The notes: generated by a model from the sequence alone, not told the origin. 64,000 nt of DNA from Eubacterium sp. (GCA_021769425.1 JAETSX010000005.1:1-64000); one strand, 5' to 3'. Shown: positions 7,684 through 22,994, counted from the stretch's first letter. Numbers and translations are program-made.

Positions 7684-9798
7684 CTAGCCTTTCGCAGTAA
7701 TAACTTTTTCTTGAACATTTTTTGGAACCTGCTCATACTTTTCAAAGAACATAGAGTAGTTTCCGCGTCCCTGTGTTCTGGAACGCAAATCTGTGGAATA
7801 TCCGAACATTTCTGCAAGAGGCACGAACGCACGCACAATCTTGCCGCCGCCCAAATCATCCATACCTTCAATACGTCCGCGGCGAGAATTGATATCGCCG
7901 ATAACATCTCCCATATATTCTTCCGGCATGGTTACTTCCACTTTCATAATCGGCTCTAATAATACCGGAGTTGCCTTCTTCATTGCTTCCTTAAATGCCA
8001 TGGAACCAGCAATATGGAAAGCCATTTCCGAAGAGTCTACCTCATGGTAGGAACCGTCATATACGGTAGCGTGAACGCCCACAACTGGGAAACCTGCCAG
8101 AATGCCGGCTTTGGTTGCTTCCTCAATACCTTCGCCCACTGCAGGGATGTATTCCTTAGGAATCGCACCGCCCACAACTTCAGAATCAAACTTGAACAGT
8201 TCTTCGCCGTTGGCGTCCATCGGCTCAAATCTGACTTTACAATGCCCATACTGTCCGCGTCCGCCGGACTGTTTTGCATATTTGTATTCCTGATCGATTG
8301 GCTTGGTAAATGTTTCTTTGTATGCAACCTGAGGCGCGCCTACATTTGCCTCTACTTTGAATTCGCGAAGCAGACGATCTACAATAATTTCCAGATGGAG
8401 CTCGCCCATGCCGGCAATGATTGTCTGTCCGGTCTCTGTATTGGTGTGTGCGCGGAAGGTGGGGTCTTCTTCTGCAAGCTTTGCAAGCGCTTCACCCATC
8501 TTGCCCTGTCCTGCTTTTGTCTTAGGTTCGATTGCCAGCTCAATTACCGGTTCTGGGAACTCCATGGATTCCAGAATTACCGGGTGCTGTTCATCACAAA
8601 TGGTATCTCCTGTGGTGGTGAACTTAAATCCAACGGCTGCCGCAATGTCACCGGAATAAACTTTATCAAGCTCTGCCCGCTTATTTGCATGCATCTGAAG
8701 GATACGTCCCACACGCTCTTTTTTATCTTTCGTTGCATTCAGCACATAAGAACCGGAGTTCATAGTGCCGGAATACACACGGAAAAATGCCAGTTTTCCC
8801 ACAAAGGGGTCTGTCATAATTTTAAATGCCAGTGCAGAGAAAGGCTCGTCATCCGAAGAATGTCTCTCTGTCTCGTTTCCCTCCAGATCAACTCCCTTAA
8901 TTGCAGGAATGTCTGTAGGAGCCGGCATATAAGCTAAAATAGCATCCAATAATTTCTGAACGCCCTTGTTGCGGTATGCAGAACCGCAGCAAACCGGAAC
9001 TGCCGTACATTCGCAGGTTCCTTTTCTCAATGCCTGTTTCAGGGCTTCCACAGAAGGTTCTTCTCCTTCTAAGTATTCCATCATCAGGTCATCGTCCAGT
9101 TCACATATTTTTTCCACTAATTCAGAACGATACAGTTCTGCATCATCCTTCATATCCTCCGGAATATCTGTAATGGAGATGTCATCGCCCTTATCATCAT
9201 TGTAGATATAAGCTTTCATCTCAAACAAATCAATAATTCCCTGAAAATCATCTTCTTTGCCGATAGGCAGCTGAAGAATAATTGCATTTTTGCCCAAACG
9301 TGTTTTAATCTGCTCCACCGCACCGTAAAAGTCGGCTCCCAGAATGTCCATCTTGTTAATAAATGCCATTCTCGGTACGTTATAGGTATCGGCCTGACGC
9401 CATACGTTTTCAGACTGAGGCTCTACCCCGCCTTTTGCACAGAAAACGCCTACGGCGCCATCCAATACACGGAGTGAACGCTCCACTTCAACGGTAAAGT
9501 CAACGTGTCCCGGAGTATCAATAATATTGATACGATGCTCCAAGGCGTCTGCCTTAGGCTTGCAGTTCTCCTGCTCTGTCCAGTGACAGGTTGTAGCGGC
9601 TGAAGTAATGGTAATGCCTCTTTCCTGCTCCTGTTCCATCCAGTCCATGGTTGCAGTGCCTTCGTGAGTATCACCAATCTTATAGTTAACACCGGTATAA
9701 TAAAGAATACGCTCTGTCAATGTTGTCTTACCCGCATCGATATGAGCCATAATACCAATGTTCCTGGTTCTCTCTAATGGATATTCTCTTCCAGCCAA
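7684..9798 (-). CDS. fusA: Elongation factor G
   Basis: The 704 residues match EF-G over the full length. The GTPase domain shows AHIDAGKTT (about 17-25), DTPGHVDF (near 95) and NKMD (near 149). Domains III-V follow, including the C-terminal [14 protein letters not shown] segment. EF-G drives translocation of tRNA and mRNA and, with RRF, ribosome recycling. It starts 21 bp after rpsG with AGGAGG before ATG. Antisense ORFs of up to 307 residues over this gene are codon-bias shadows. Confidence 0.98.
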   Translation of the reverse strand: MAGREYPLERTRNIGIMAHIDAGKTTLTERILYYTGVNYKIGDTHEGTATMDWMEQEQERGITITSAATTCHWTEQENCKPKADALEHRINIIDTPGHVDFTVEVERSLRVLDGAVGVFCAKGGVEPQSENVWRQADTYNVPRMAFINKMDILGADFYGAVEQIKTRLGKNAIILQLPIGKEDDFQGIIDLFEMKAYIYNDDKGDDISITDIPEDMKDDAELYRSELVEKICELDDDLMMEYLEGEEPSVEALKQALRKGTCECTAVPVCCGSAYRNKGVQKLLDAILAYMPAPTDIPAIKGVDLEGNETERHSSDDEPFSALAFKIMTDPFVGKLAFFRVYSGTMNSGSYVLNATKDKKERVGRILQMHANKRAELDKVYSGDIAAAVGFKFTTTGDTICDEQHPVILESMEFPEPVIELAIEPKTKAGQGKMGEALAKLAEEDPTFRAHTNTETGQTIIAGMGELHLEIIVDRLLREFKVEANVGAPQVAYKETFTKPIDQEYKYAKQSGGRGQYGHCKVRFEPMDANGEELFKFDSEVVGGAIPKEYIPAVGEGIEEATKAGILAGFPVVGVHATVYDGSYHEVDSSEMAFHIAGSMAFKEAMKKATPVLLEPIMKVEVTMPEEYMGDVIGDINSRRGRIEGMDDLGGGKIVRAFVPLAEMFGYSTDLRSRTQGRGNYSMFFEKYEQVPKNVQEKVITAKG

Positions 9799-9819
9799 GG
9801 TTTTTTCCTCCTAAAAATC

Positions 9820-10474
<655 letters not shown>

Positions 10475-10897
10475 TTATTTCTTAGCGTCTTTCGGCCTTT
10501 TTGCACCATATTTGGAACGTGCCTGCCGTCTGTTTGCAACGCCTGCGGTATCCAATGTTCCGCGGATGATATGATATCTGGTACCAGGCAAGTCTTTTAC
10601 CCTTCCGCCTCTGATCAGAACAACGCTGTGCTCCTGCAGATTGTGTCCTTCTCCCGGAATATAGCTTGTTACCTCGATTCCGTTGGAGAGACGTACTCTG
10701 GCGATTTTACGAAGAGCAGAGTTAGGTTTTTTAGGAGTTGCAGTCTTTACTGCGGTACAAACACCTCTCTTCTGGGGTGCAGAAGTATTGGTCGGGCGTT
10801 TCCTCAAGGAATTATATCCTTTCTGCAAAGCCGGCGCTGTAGATTTCTTTTCAGATGTCTGTCTTCCCTTTCTTACTAACTGGTTAAATGTTGGCAT
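10475..10897 (-). CDS. rpsL: 30S ribosomal protein S12
   Basis: The 140 residues begin [12 protein letters not shown] at ATG 10897, which has CAGGAGGTGAAAAGA before it; the longer ORF-track start is not needed. S12 lies at the decoding centre and governs accuracy. Loops [11 protein letters not shown] and [10 protein letters not shown] carry the lysines that are altered in streptomycin-resistant mutants, and both look wild type. It is the first gene of the S12-S7-EF-G-EF-Tu order. Confidence 0.97.
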   Translation of the reverse strand: MPTFNQLVRKGRQTSEKKSTAPALQKGYNSLRKRPTNTSAPQKRGVCTAVKTATPKKPNSALRKIARVRLSNGIEVTSYIPGEGHNLQEHSVVLIRGGRVKDLPGTRYHIIRGTLDTAGVANRRQARSKYGAKRPKDAKK

Positions 10898-10956
10898 TCT
10901 TTTCACCTCCTGTAAAAATTCAAAATATAAGTGCATGATCCCATGCACACTATGAC

Positions 10957-10985
10957 ATTATATAAAGATAAAATCGCCGTGTCAA
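10957..10985 (-). promoter_or_regulatory. Sigma-A promoter of the rpsL operon
   Basis: On the minus strand TTGACA, a 17-bp spacer and TATAAT form a consensus promoter 60 nt before rpsL. The transcript leader contains a hairpin, GTGCATG/CATGCAC (10931-10948). Confidence 0.85.
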
Positions 10986-11090
10986 GGACTTTTTCTAATT
11001 TTCCCCAAATTTTAGCTTCTTATTCACAATCCCCGTTCATTCTTCCAATATATTCCTTTTCCCACGGCCCGGTTCATGCTGCTTTCTACT

Positions 11091-12350
11091 TTACAGTTCC
11101 TCTTGAATCTTTCGGTAGACCCCAGGCATCGTCAACCCCTGAATGATCGTTGTGAAAAATACAATAGCATAGGTTCCGCCCAAAATAATATGGAAAAAAC
11201 CATCATCCAACATGCTCTGAGCGCTCATGGCAAGGGCAACTGAAAGTCCTCCCCGAAGTCCGCCCCAAGTCAGTAATTTGATAAACGCCGGCCTGTGGTA
11301 CCCATCCGGCAAAGGCCCCACGAACAGGGATGAAACCCCAAGGCTTCCCGCCCGTCCAAGAAAATTGGCAATCACTGCGGCCACAGACAGAATCAATACA
11401 TGGGGCATCTGAAGAATGCGCACAAAAGACAGCCCCAGCATCACATACAGCACGGAATTCAGCAGCGTGTCCAAAATCTCCCAGAAACCGTCAAACTGCT
11501 CCAGTTCCAGCTCTTCTCCCTTTTCCTCCGAATAATTTCGCAGGGCAGAAAACAGCACGCCGCAGACCACGGAAGCGATGGCCCCGGAAAATCCAAAACG
11601 CTCGCACAGCAAATATGCCAATGAAACCGCAAGCAGACTGGTAAATATCTGTCTTGCCGCATCGCAGGTCCGCTTAAAAATCGGAAAACAGACAGCCGTA
11701 ACAACCATCCCCACCAGGAGGGCTCCCAGAATTTCTTTGGTCATTACCCGGAAAAATCCGCCGCTTTCCCCTTCCGTTACCATGGTGGAGAAAAACACAA
11801 ACAGTGCAACGCCTACCCCATCATTCAAAAGAGATTCTCCCTCAATAATAAAACTGATATTTGAAGGAAGCTGAAATTTCTTCAAAATACTTGTGGCTGC
11901 AATGGGATCCGTAGGTGCAGTAATGCTTCCAAACATCAGGCAAACCGGAAGCGTCAAAGACAGCCCCAACAGCCTTGCGGCGCCGTAAAACAACATTCCG
12001 TAAAAAACTGCTCCTAAAAACGTGGCTGCAATAGACAGCACAAAAATAGCACGGGCATGTTTCTTAAAATCACGAAGCCGCATGTGGCAGGAGCCTGCAA
12101 ACAGCATAAAGCACAGCACCCCTTCCATCAGAAATTCCTCCAAGTTGAAATACTGCAGATTCTGAAGGTCCTCCATCACCGTTTCTTTTCCCTGAAACAG
12201 AACGCCTGCCAGAACCAGCGCTCCGCCGATGCCCACGCTGAACAGCATCAGCGCAATTTCATGAGTCAGCTTTGTCACTTTCTCATTAAAATACCCCAGC
12301 ACAACCACAAATGCCAGCAATATTACAGTATTTGTCAAAAACATATCCAT
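11091..12350 (-). CDS. CPA1-family Na+/H+ (or K+/H+) antiporter
   Basis: I place the start at ATG 12350 (MDMFLTNTVILL), preceded by GGAGG 7 nt upstream, giving 419 residues; the longer ORF adds a leader with no membrane segment. About 12 hydrophobic segments are visible. The NhaP/CPA1 core has TAPTDPIAATSI (unwound helix with T-D-P) and EGESLLNDG (second acidic site), which are the ion-translocating residues of this family. It exchanges cytoplasmic Na+ or K+ for protons at the membrane. It sits downstream of rpoC with probable terminators between them. The cation cannot be told from the sequence. Confidence 0.88.
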   Translation of the reverse strand: MDMFLTNTVILLAFVVVLGYFNEKVTKLTHEIALMLFSVGIGGALVLAGVLFQGKETVMEDLQNLQYFNLEEFLMEGVLCFMLFAGSCHMRLRDFKKHARAIFVLSIAATFLGAVFYGMLFYGAARLLGLSLTLPVCLMFGSITAPTDPIAATSILKKFQLPSNISFIIEGESLLNDGVGVALFVFFSTMVTEGESGGFFRVMTKEILGALLVGMVVTAVCFPIFKRTCDAARQIFTSLLAVSLAYLLCERFGFSGAIASVVCGVLFSALRNYSEEKGEELELEQFDGFWEILDTLLNSVLYVMLGLSFVRILQMPHVLILSVAAVIANFLGRAGSLGVSSLFVGPLPDGYHRPAFIKLLTWGGLRGGLSVALAMSAQSMLDDGFFHIILGGTYAIVFFTTIIQGLTMPGVYRKIQEEL

Positions 12351-12391
12351 TTCCTGTCCTCCATCCTGTGCCATTCCTGCAGAATAACAAT

Positions 12392-12444
12392 GGAGCTGCC
12401 ATAAACTGACAGCTCCCAAAACGCTGCCCTCCAAAACCGGCAGC
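12392..12444 (-). terminator. Probable terminator hairpins after rpoC
   Basis: Two stems, GCTGCC/GGCAGC (12423-12444, then GTTTT) and GGAGCTG/CAGCTCC (12392-12416, then ATTGTTATT), lie between rpoC and the antiporter. The T tracts are imperfect, so read-through is possible. Confidence 0.4.
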
Positions 12445-12483
12445 AAAGGCTGATTCGTTCCGAATGGGTAAACGCTTCATATG

Positions 12484-16194
<3,711 letters not shown>

Positions 16195-16229
16195 GTGACT
16201 CTCCCTTCCTTTTCCTGCAGGATATTTGA

Positions 16230-19200
16230 CTATTCATCCAGAACATCGTCAAAATCGGCGAAATCGTCCTCTAATTCCAATGCTTCTTCCTCTTCATCTT
16301 CCTCGATATCCACCAGTTCTTCCTCTTCCGGGCTGAATTCCTGTTTGCTGAAGCCCATTGCCCCGAAAGATTCCTCCTCTTCAAAGGCAAAATTCCGATC
16401 GCCGGCAATAATGGAGTTCAAATCTGTATTGCCGTATTCACTGGTTTCCATCAATTCCACTTCTTCTCTGTTTTCATCCAGAACCTTTACATCCAGTCCC
16501 AAAGACTGCAGTTCTTTCAAAAGTACCTTAAAGGATTCCGGAATTCCCGGTTCAGGAATATTGTCACCCTTGATAATCGCTTCGTAAGTTTTCACACGTC
16601 CGATCACGTCGTCAGACTTCACCGTAAGGATCTCCTGCAAGGTGTAGGAGGCGCCGTATGCTTCCAGAGCCCAAACCTCCATCTCTCCGAAACGCTGACC
16701 GCCGAACTGAGCTTTTCCGCCCAGAGGCTGCTGCGTTACCAGAGAGTAAGGACCTGTGGAACGCGCATGAATCTTATCATCCACCAGATGATGGAGCTTC
16801 AGATAATGCATGTGGCCGATGGTGACCGGGCTGTCAAAATACTCGCCCGTTCTGCCGTCCCGAAGCCTTACCTTGCCGTCTCTGGATAAAGGCACTCCCT
16901 TCCATACTTCTCTGTGGTCCCGGTTCTCATAGAGATATTCCAAAACCTCCGGAAGAAGCTCTTCTTTATGCTTGCTTTCAAACTCTTCCCAAGACAGGTT
17001 TACATAATCATTTGCCAAATCCAGGGTATCCATAATATCATCTTCTCTTGCACCGTCAAATACCGGCGTTGCAATGTTAAATCCAAGGGCCTTTGCCGCA
17101 AGGCTTAAGTGAATCTCCAACACCTGTCCGATATTCATACGGGAAGGCACGCCCAGAGGATTCAGCACAATGTCTAAGGGGCGCCCGTTGGGAAGGAAAG
17201 GCATATCTTCCACCGGAAGCACCCGGGATACCACACCTTTATTTCCATGACGGCCTGCCATTTTATCTCCCACCGAAATCTTACGCTTCTGGGCAATGTA
17301 AATGCGCACCGCCTGATTCACGCCCGGAGAAAGCTCGTCGCCGTTTTCTCTGGTAAACACCTTGGCATCTACTACGATACCGTATTCTCCATGAGGCACT
17401 TTCAGGGAAGTATCTCTTACCTCTCTGGCTTTTTCACCGAAAATCGCCCGAAGCAGACGCTCCTCCGCGGTAAGTTCTGTCTCTCCCTTGGGAGTTACTT
17501 TTCCCACCAGAATATCTCCGGCGCGGACTTCCGCCCCGATCCGGATAATTCCTCTTTCATCCAGATCTTTCAGCGCATCGTCCCCTACGCCGGGAACGTC
17601 TCTGGTAATTTCTTCCGGCCCCAGCTTGGTATCCCGGGCTTCCGCCTCATATTCTTCAATGTGCACGGAAGTATACACATCCTCCTGCACCAGTCTTTCA
17701 CTTAACAAAACGGCGTCCTCGTAATTGTAACCTTCCCAGGTCATAAATCCAATTAGAGGATTCTTACCTAACGCCAGTTCTCCGTTGGAAGTGGAGGGTC
17801 CGTCGGCAATTACCTGTCCTGCTTTTACTTTGTCGCCTTTGAACACAATGGGGCGCTGGTTGTAGCAGTTGGACTGATTGCTTCGGGAAAACTTGGTCAG
17901 CTTGTAGACCTCCCGCTTGCCCTCTTCCGTCTTAATGGTAATCTCATTGGAAATGGCGCGTTCCACCACGCCGGAATGCTTAGCAACCACACAAACGCCT
18001 GAGTCTACCGCAGCCTTTGTCTCCATTCCGGTTCCCACTGCCGGAGCCTCCGTAGTCAAAAGGGGAACGGCCTGACGCTGCATGTTAGATCCCATCAGCG
18101 CACGGTTGGCATCGTCATTTTCCAAAAACGGAATCAATGCCGTAGCCACGGAAAACACCATCTTCGGGGAAACGTCCATATAGTCAAACATCGTTTTTTC
18201 GTATTCCTGGGTCTCTTCCCGGTAACGGCCGGAAACGGAATTCCTCACGAAATGCCCTTCCGCATCCAATGCCTCATTCGCCTGAGCCACATGGTAATTA
18301 TCTTCTTCATCCGCCGTCATATAGACAACCTCATCCGTAACCCTGGGATTCTTGGGATCGGACTTGTCAATCTTACGGTAAGGCGCTTCCACAAATCCAT
18401 AATCATTAATTCTTGCATAAGTTGCAAGCGAGTTAATCAAACCAATGTTAGGTCCTTCAGGAGTCTCAATGGGGCACATTCTTCCATAATGGGAATAATG
18501 CACGTCACGCACCTCGAATCCGGCACGGTCTCTGGACAAACCTCCCGGTCCCAACGCAGACAAACGTCTCTTGTGGGTTAATTCTCCTAAAGGATTGTTC
18601 TGATCCATAAACTGTGACAGCTGGGAAGAACCGAAAAACTCTTTCACCGCAGCAGTCACAGGCTTAATATTAATCAGACTCTGTGGGGAAATTCCCTGTA
18701 AATCCTGGGTAGTCATACGTTCCCGGACTACCCTCTCCATTCTGGAAAGGCCGATACGGTACTGATTCTGCAGCAATTCACCTACTGCACGGATTCGGCG
18801 GTTGCCCAAATGGTCAATATCATCGTCATTTCCAAGGCCGTATTCCAGATGCATATTATAATTGATGGAAGCTAAAATATCTTCCCTTGTAATGTGCTTG
18901 GGGATCAAATCTGCAGCGTCCCGGCGCAGTGCATTTTTGAGATCCTCCAAAGATTCATTCTCCTCTAATATGGTCTCCAGAACCGGATAGTATACCAATT
19001 CCGTAATTCCTAATTTCCTGGCTTCCTGCCGGTCAATATCCACATAATTCGTAACGTCCACCATCAGGTTGGACAATACCTTGATATTGCGCTCTTCTCC
19101 CTGAATCCACACGTAAGGAACGGCTGCATTCTGGATATTGTCTGCCAGTTCCCTGGTCACTGTGGTTCCCTGTTCCGCAATAATCTCTCCGGTGGAAACA

Positions 19201-20102
19201 TCCACCACATCCTCTGCCAGAACCTGTCCGTGAATACGGTTCCGAAGAGACAGCTTTTTATTGAATTTATATCTGCCCACTTTTGCAAGGTCATAACGTC
19301 TGGGGTCAAAAAACATTGCATTAATCAGGCTTTCCGCACTTTCCACAGTCAACGGCTCACCGGGACGGATTTTCTTATACAATTCCAGAAGGCCTTCCTG
19401 ATAGTTGGTTGCAACGTCTTTGCCAAAGCTTGCGACAATCTTTGGCTCTTCTCCGAACAGATCAATGATTTCCTGATTGGTGCCGATGCCCAAAGCACGA
19501 ATCAGAACGGTCACCGGAACCTTCCTGGTTCTGTCTACACGTACATAGAAAACATCATTGGAATCTGTTTCATACTCTAACCATGCACCACGATTGGGGA
19601 TTACAGTGCAGGAATATAAAGTTTTACCCACCTTATCGTGTGCAATTCCATAATAGATACCAGGAGAACGCACCAACTGGCTTACGATAACACGTTCTGC
19701 CCCGTTGATTACAAAAGTTCCTGTTTCTGTCATAAGTGGTAAATCGCCCATGAAGATTTCATAATCCTTGACTTCTTCAACCGCCTCTTTGTTGTAGAAT
19801 CTCACTCTTACTTTTAAAGGTGCGGCATAGGTTGCGTCCCGTTCTTTACATTCTTCTATCGAATATTTCACGTCTTTTTCGCATAATGTAAAATCGACGA
19901 ATTCCAGACTTAACTGTCCGCTGTAATCCGCGATGGGAGAGATATCAGCAAATACTTCTTTCAACCCTTCATTGATGAACCAGTTGTAAGAATTCTTCTG
20001 AACCTCGATCAGGTTCGGCATTTCTAATACTTCCTTTTGTCGCGAGTAACTCATACGAACGCTTTTTCCTGCTTTAATCGGACGTATTCTGTTTTTCTCC
20101 AT
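16230..20102 (-). CDS. rpoB: DNA-directed RNA polymerase subunit beta
   Basis: About 1290 residues from ATG 20102 ([13 protein letters not shown]), chosen because AGAGGTGA precedes it; the ORF-track start at 20126 has no binding site. The rifampicin pocket reads [13 protein letters not shown]...[14 protein letters not shown], with wild-type residues at the usual resistance positions. Later conserved blocks ([44 protein letters not shown]) are present. A C-terminal acidic tail of about 40 residues is notable. It is separated from rplL by nearly 3 kb of other material. Confidence 0.98.
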   Translation of the reverse strand: MEKNRIRPIKAGKSVRMSYSRQKEVLEMPNLIEVQKNSYNWFINEGLKEVFADISPIADYSGQLSLEFVDFTLCEKDVKYSIEECKERDATYAAPLKVRVRFYNKEAVEEVKDYEIFMGDLPLMTETGTFVINGAERVIVSQLVRSPGIYYGIAHDKVGKTLYSCTVIPNRGAWLEYETDSNDVFYVRVDRTRKVPVTVLIRALGIGTNQEIIDLFGEEPKIVASFGKDVATNYQEGLLELYKKIRPGEPLTVESAESLINAMFFDPRRYDLAKVGRYKFNKKLSLRNRIHGQVLAEDVVDVSTGEIIAEQGTTVTRELADNIQNAAVPYVWIQGEERNIKVLSNLMVDVTNYVDIDRQEARKLGITELVYYPVLETILEENESLEDLKNALRRDAADLIPKHITREDILASINYNMHLEYGLGNDDDIDHLGNRRIRAVGELLQNQYRIGLSRMERVVRERMTTQDLQGISPQSLINIKPVTAAVKEFFGSSQLSQFMDQNNPLGELTHKRRLSALGPGGLSRDRAGFEVRDVHYSHYGRMCPIETPEGPNIGLINSLATYARINDYGFVEAPYRKIDKSDPKNPRVTDEVVYMTADEEDNYHVAQANEALDAEGHFVRNSVSGRYREETQEYEKTMFDYMDVSPKMVFSVATALIPFLENDDANRALMGSNMQRQAVPLLTTEAPAVGTGMETKAAVDSGVCVVAKHSGVVERAISNEITIKTEEGKREVYKLTKFSRSNQSNCYNQRPIVFKGDKVKAGQVIADGPSTSNGELALGKNPLIGFMTWEGYNYEDAVLLSERLVQEDVYTSVHIEEYEAEARDTKLGPEEITRDVPGVGDDALKDLDERGIIRIGAEVRAGDILVGKVTPKGETELTAEERLLRAIFGEKAREVRDTSLKVPHGEYGIVVDAKVFTRENGDELSPGVNQAVRIYIAQKRKISVGDKMAGRHGNKGVVSRVLPVEDMPFLPNGRPLDIVLNPLGVPSRMNIGQVLEIHLSLAAKALGFNIATPVFDGAREDDIMDTLDLANDYVNLSWEEFESKHKEELLPEVLEYLYENRDHREVWKGVPLSRDGKVRLRDGRTGEYFDSPVTIGHMHYLKLHHLVDDKIHARSTGPYSLVTQQPLGGKAQFGGQRFGEMEVWALEAYGASYTLQEILTVKSDDVIGRVKTYEAIIKGDNIPEPGIPESFKVLLKELQSLGLDVKVLDENREEVELMETSEYGNTDLNSIIAGDRNFAFEEEESFGAMGFSKQEFSPEEEELVDIEEDEEEEALELEDDFADFDDVLDE

Positions 20103-20131
20103 TGACGTTTCACCTCTCGTTTTCATATTTA

Positions 20132-20195
20132 GGAACTGTTCAGAAATAACTTTTAAATGGGGCGCAGAAATTAAAAGTTATTTCTGAACAGTTCC
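20132..20195 (-). repeat. 25-bp perfect inverted repeat in the rpoB 5' leader
   Basis: GGAACTGTTCAGAAATAACT plus TTTAA (20132-20156) and its exact complement (20171-20195) flank a 14-nt loop. It lies between the rpoB promoter and the start codon, ending 29 nt before the ATG, so it would be transcribed as a very strong hairpin with no U tract. A relative with the same core occurs at 61571-61646, so this is probably a miniature inverted-repeat element. Confidence 0.8.
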
Positions 20196-20286
20196 GTCCA
20201 ACATTCAATAGCTTATAAAGTACGCTTCTGCTGTCAATCTATCATTAATTATAATAAGCACACTTTATCACAATAGTGCACCCTAT

Positions 20287-20316
20287 ATGATAGCACAAGT
20301 GCGGATTTCATGTCAA
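20287..20316 (-). promoter_or_regulatory. Promoter of rpoBC
   Basis: TTGACA with an 18-bp spacer to TATCAT lies about 185 nt before rpoB. It suggests rpoBC has its own promoter here rather than depending on read-through from rplJL. Confidence 0.65.
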
Positions 20317-20390
20317 GGATTATTTTGGAAAAATTTTGGGGCAGACTTTCTCTAAAAAGCAGAGTTTGGGGACGGAGTTTTAGAAAGGGA

Positions 20391-20950
20391 TTTGGGGACG
20401 GACGGCAATTCCAGGCCGGGATCCCTCACGCTGACTGGGGCAGCGCTCCGGCGAACTAATGACTAACTTCGGCTAAGGCATTCAGGAGAGCCTTCATGCC
20501 TAAGTCTTCGTAAGCCATGGATTTCACCTCCGCTAAAAACGCCCCTGAAACGTCTGCTTAGAGGAATCCCTGCCTGAAATTGCCTGTGTACTGAAAACTG
20601 AAATCACCTTGCAAATCGCCAAAAGTTCTGTATAGAGAAACAGCCCCAAATCTCTTCCATGATGTGGAAGGGTTTGGAGGCTGAGGCAAGATTTAAAATA
20701 GTAACTGTAATTTTATCTAATCAGCGCCACAAACTATCGGTCTTTTGATACACAGGAAACGCAGGATTGCCCTTTTACTAAGCAAACGGTTCATGGGCGT
20801 TCTTAGTGAAGGCGAAATCCACTGCTTACGGAGACTTGGGAAGGAAGGCCCTCCTGACTTCCCTAGCCGGAGTTAGCAGTTAGTTCGCCGGAACGCTGCC
20901 CAGTTTGCGTGTGAAAGGGCTATCCTGCGTTTCCGTCCGTTCCCAAAGTT
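20391..20950. repeat. Inverted pair of structured palindromic repeat elements
   Basis: The left arm (about 20391-20600) and the reverse complement of the right arm (about 20740-20950) align along their length. Within each arm nested stems form. The inner hairpin is AGGCAT/ATGCCT in the left arm and GGGAAG/CTTCCC in the right arm, around an almost identical 14-nt loop (TCAGGAGrGCCTTC). A further stem is ATGACT/AGCCAT against ACTGCT/AGCAGT. Base changes are compensated, which points to selection on RNA or DNA structure. The termini contain TTTGGGGACGGA-like motifs that recall REP sequences. There is no coding capacity. Confidence 0.7.
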
Positions 20951-21045
20951 TGTCTATGTGAAAGGGCTATCCTGCGTTTCCGTCCGTTCCCAAAGTTTGT
21001 CTATGTGAAAGGGCTATCCTGCGTTTCCGTCCGCACCCAAAGCTG
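20911..21045. repeat. 47-bp tandem repeat, about 2.9 units
   Basis: Units start at 20911, 20958 and 21005 and begin GTGAAAGGGCTATCCTGCGT. The first two are identical and the third diverges after the CCGTCCG box. They extend the right arm of the palindromic pair, whose inner part has the same AAAGGGCnATCCTGCGTTTCC module inverted at about 20752-20776. Confidence 0.85.
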
Positions 21046-21066
21046 ATAAGCCCGATTATAAATTCT

Positions 21067-22251
21067 TTACGGCACCTGGAATCCAATATCTGCAATCTTG
21101 ATCTGGTCTTTATTCCTGGTAGTTACGCAGAAGGACAAATCCTTTTGTCCATCGTAGAGAACCATAATCTGGCCAGTACAGGCGCCGTCTTCTCTGAGAT
21201 CGGTTTTCTGATTCAGCCACTGGAGATAATTTCCTTCGCTGTCTTTGATGCCCATATCCGGATCGTTATACTTGTCATTATAAGGTTCCTGCCGGAAATC
21301 CGGAAGCTCCACTTCCAGGACAAGGCCGGCTTTGGTCTTGACGCCGCGTTTTACCAGGATACCGTTCTCTTCTTTATTAATATCAAAGGCTTCATTCTGG
21401 GAAGCGTCAACCGTTACCGGGAATCGGAGGCTCCACTCTCCTGTTGCGGTCTCTGTAGTCTGATATTCACCGTTTTCATCCCAGGCATCCCAGAGATAGC
21501 CGTCAAGCTGACGCACAGTCCAGTCTACCACCAGGGTTCCGTTTTCATCTGTTTCCAGTTCTATTGGATTGCTGCTGATGTCACACGGGTTCATCAAATC
21601 AATCTGCTGAGCCGCCACGAAGGTTCCGTCTGCCGATTTTTCAAAGGGCCGAATCACTTCTGACATTTGTGCTCCATTGATCTTAATATCATATGGTTCG
21701 CCGTCTTTTTTCTCAAGGACAATACCGTCTGCACTGTTTAAGCCCTCATGGTTTGTTTTAAGGGTGGTGGTGTAATAGAGAATATAACCGTCACAGTACA
21801 CATCTGATACGGAAATGGTAACGCCGTCATTTTCAGCAGTCAGCGCATATCCCTCTTCGCCCTGGCGTTTATCCACCTCTTCCTGGACCGCCACTGCATT
21901 TTCACCAAGGGTTTGATATCTCTCGGTATCCTCCTGTTCATATTTTTCCCCCTGAGAATTTTCAATCAGCTTACCGAACACGCTGCTGAATAATTCCTGA
22001 GCCTGTACCGGATTGACAATGCTGAAGGCCCCTACCGTAACCACACATGCTGCCGCCGCTCCGGCTGCTGTTTTCCATACTCTGGCTTTTCTACTTTCTT
22101 TTCTGCTTTCATTCCTTTTATTCATCCGTTTTACCTCCATCAAAATTCTCTGTTTATGCTTTTCTTTTTCTTTGGAGGATAATTCCGTTTCTTCATATTC
22201 ACTGAAATCTGTTTCAACTTCATTTAGTAATCTGTAAATATTATTTGCCAT
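21067..22251 (-). CDS. DUF4179 membrane-anchored protein, probable anti-sigma factor
   Basis: 394 residues. A charged cytoplasmic N-terminus (about 1-58) is followed by one membrane segment (TAAGAAAACVVTVGAFSIV, about 61-79) and a long extracytoplasmic region with the DUF4179 pattern (DGVTISVSDVYCDGYILYYT). The gene overlaps the upstream ECF sigma gene by 11 bp. In this layout such proteins bind the sigma factor with the N-terminal part and sense a signal outside. The signal and the release mechanism are unknown. It lacks the HxxxCxxC zinc anti-sigma motif, so the call rests on layout and topology. Confidence 0.7.
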   Translation of the reverse strand: MANNIYRLLNEVETDFSEYEETELSSKEKEKHKQRILMEVKRMNKRNESRKESRKARVWKTAAGAAAACVVTVGAFSIVNPVQAQELFSSVFGKLIENSQGEKYEQEDTERYQTLGENAVAVQEEVDKRQGEEGYALTAENDGVTISVSDVYCDGYILYYTTTLKTNHEGLNSADGIVLEKKDGEPYDIKINGAQMSEVIRPFEKSADGTFVAAQQIDLMNPCDISSNPIELETDENGTLVVDWTVRQLDGYLWDAWDENGEYQTTETATGEWSLRFPVTVDASQNEAFDINKEENGILVKRGVKTKAGLVLEVELPDFRQEPYNDKYNDPDMGIKDSEGNYLQWLNQKTDLREDGACTGQIMVLYDGQKDLSFCVTTRNKDQIKIADIGFQVP

Positions 22252-22804
22252 AAGAAACGCCCCTTTCTGCCTTGTACTGCCTGCGGATTTTGTTTTTTCC
22301 TCTGGATAAGCGGTTGTAAATTACTTCCTTTTTCATTCCTGTTTCTTCGCTTACCTGCTCAATTGTCTTATCTTCCACATATAATTTCATAAATAATTCC
22401 CGATCCAGAGGTTTTAAACATTCCAGCATTTTTTCCACTTCTTCTGATACTTCTTTTTCTATCATTTGGGCCAGCATGCTGTCCTCACGGGCAATGGCAG
22501 TGTCTTCAATGTCCACGGTTACCAGCTCCCGCTGATACTGGCGAAGGTAATCAATGGCACGGTATCTGGCAATGGCTGCCGCCCAGTTCTTAAATGAATT
22601 CCTGTTCTCATCGAAGTCGGAAATATTCTGCCAGATTTTAAGCAGTACATCATCAAAGCATTCTTCCTGCTTCTGCGGCTGGCTGAAAAGATGTTTGCGG
22701 ATAATCGCCATCAAAAGCCCGCCATATTCATCGATTACATACATGAGAGCTTTTTCATTATGCAATTGTAATTGCTGAATATAATTCTTTTCTCCAATCT
22801 TCAT
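22241..22804 (-). CDS. ECF-type RNA polymerase sigma factor
   Basis: 187 residues with sigma region 2 (about 12-90: ECFDDVLLKIWQNISDFDEN, then FKNWAAAIARYRAIDYLRQY) and region 4 helix-turn-helix (about 125-180: LYVEDKTIEQVSEETGMKKEVIYNRLSRGKNKI). It lacks regions 1 and 3, as ECF factors do. It overlaps the putative anti-sigma gene, so the two form a module. The position between rplL and rpoB is unusual. The target regulon is not evident from the window. Confidence 0.9.
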   Translation of the reverse strand: MKIGEKNYIQQLQLHNEKALMYVIDEYGGLLMAIIRKHLFSQPQKQEECFDDVLLKIWQNISDFDENRNSFKNWAAAIARYRAIDYLRQYQRELVTVDIEDTAIAREDSMLAQMIEKEVSEEVEKMLECLKPLDRELFMKLYVEDKTIEQVSEETGMKKEVIYNRLSRGKNKIRRQYKAERGVSYGK

Positions 22805-22954
22805 AAATTATCCTCTTTTCCAAACCTGCGCGCCGGCTTGTTTTGTCTTACACTTATTATTACGGATGGCAAAAAGAAAATCTATCAAAATCTTTTTATT
22901 TTTTCCATGACTGCAAATTCACCGTCATAAGATAGCCTGCGGAAAACGTGCAAA

Positions 22955-22994
22955 CAAAAAAACGGCAGGCTTTCCTCAACGAAAAACCCGCCGC
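22955..22994 (-). terminator. Rho-independent terminator after rplL
   Basis: On the minus strand a CGGCGGGTTTT...AAAGCCTGCCG stem is followed by TTTTTTT, about 20 bp after the rplL stop codon. Confidence 0.8.

Noticed and set aside
8014-8937. 307-residue ORF antisense to fusA
   Set aside because: It lies wholly inside fusA on the other strand, has no ribosome site, and its Cys/His-rich composition is typical of a codon-bias shadow.
20911-21045. CRISPR-like repeats
   Set aside because: The units are perfect tandem copies without spacers and share sequence with the neighbouring palindrome.
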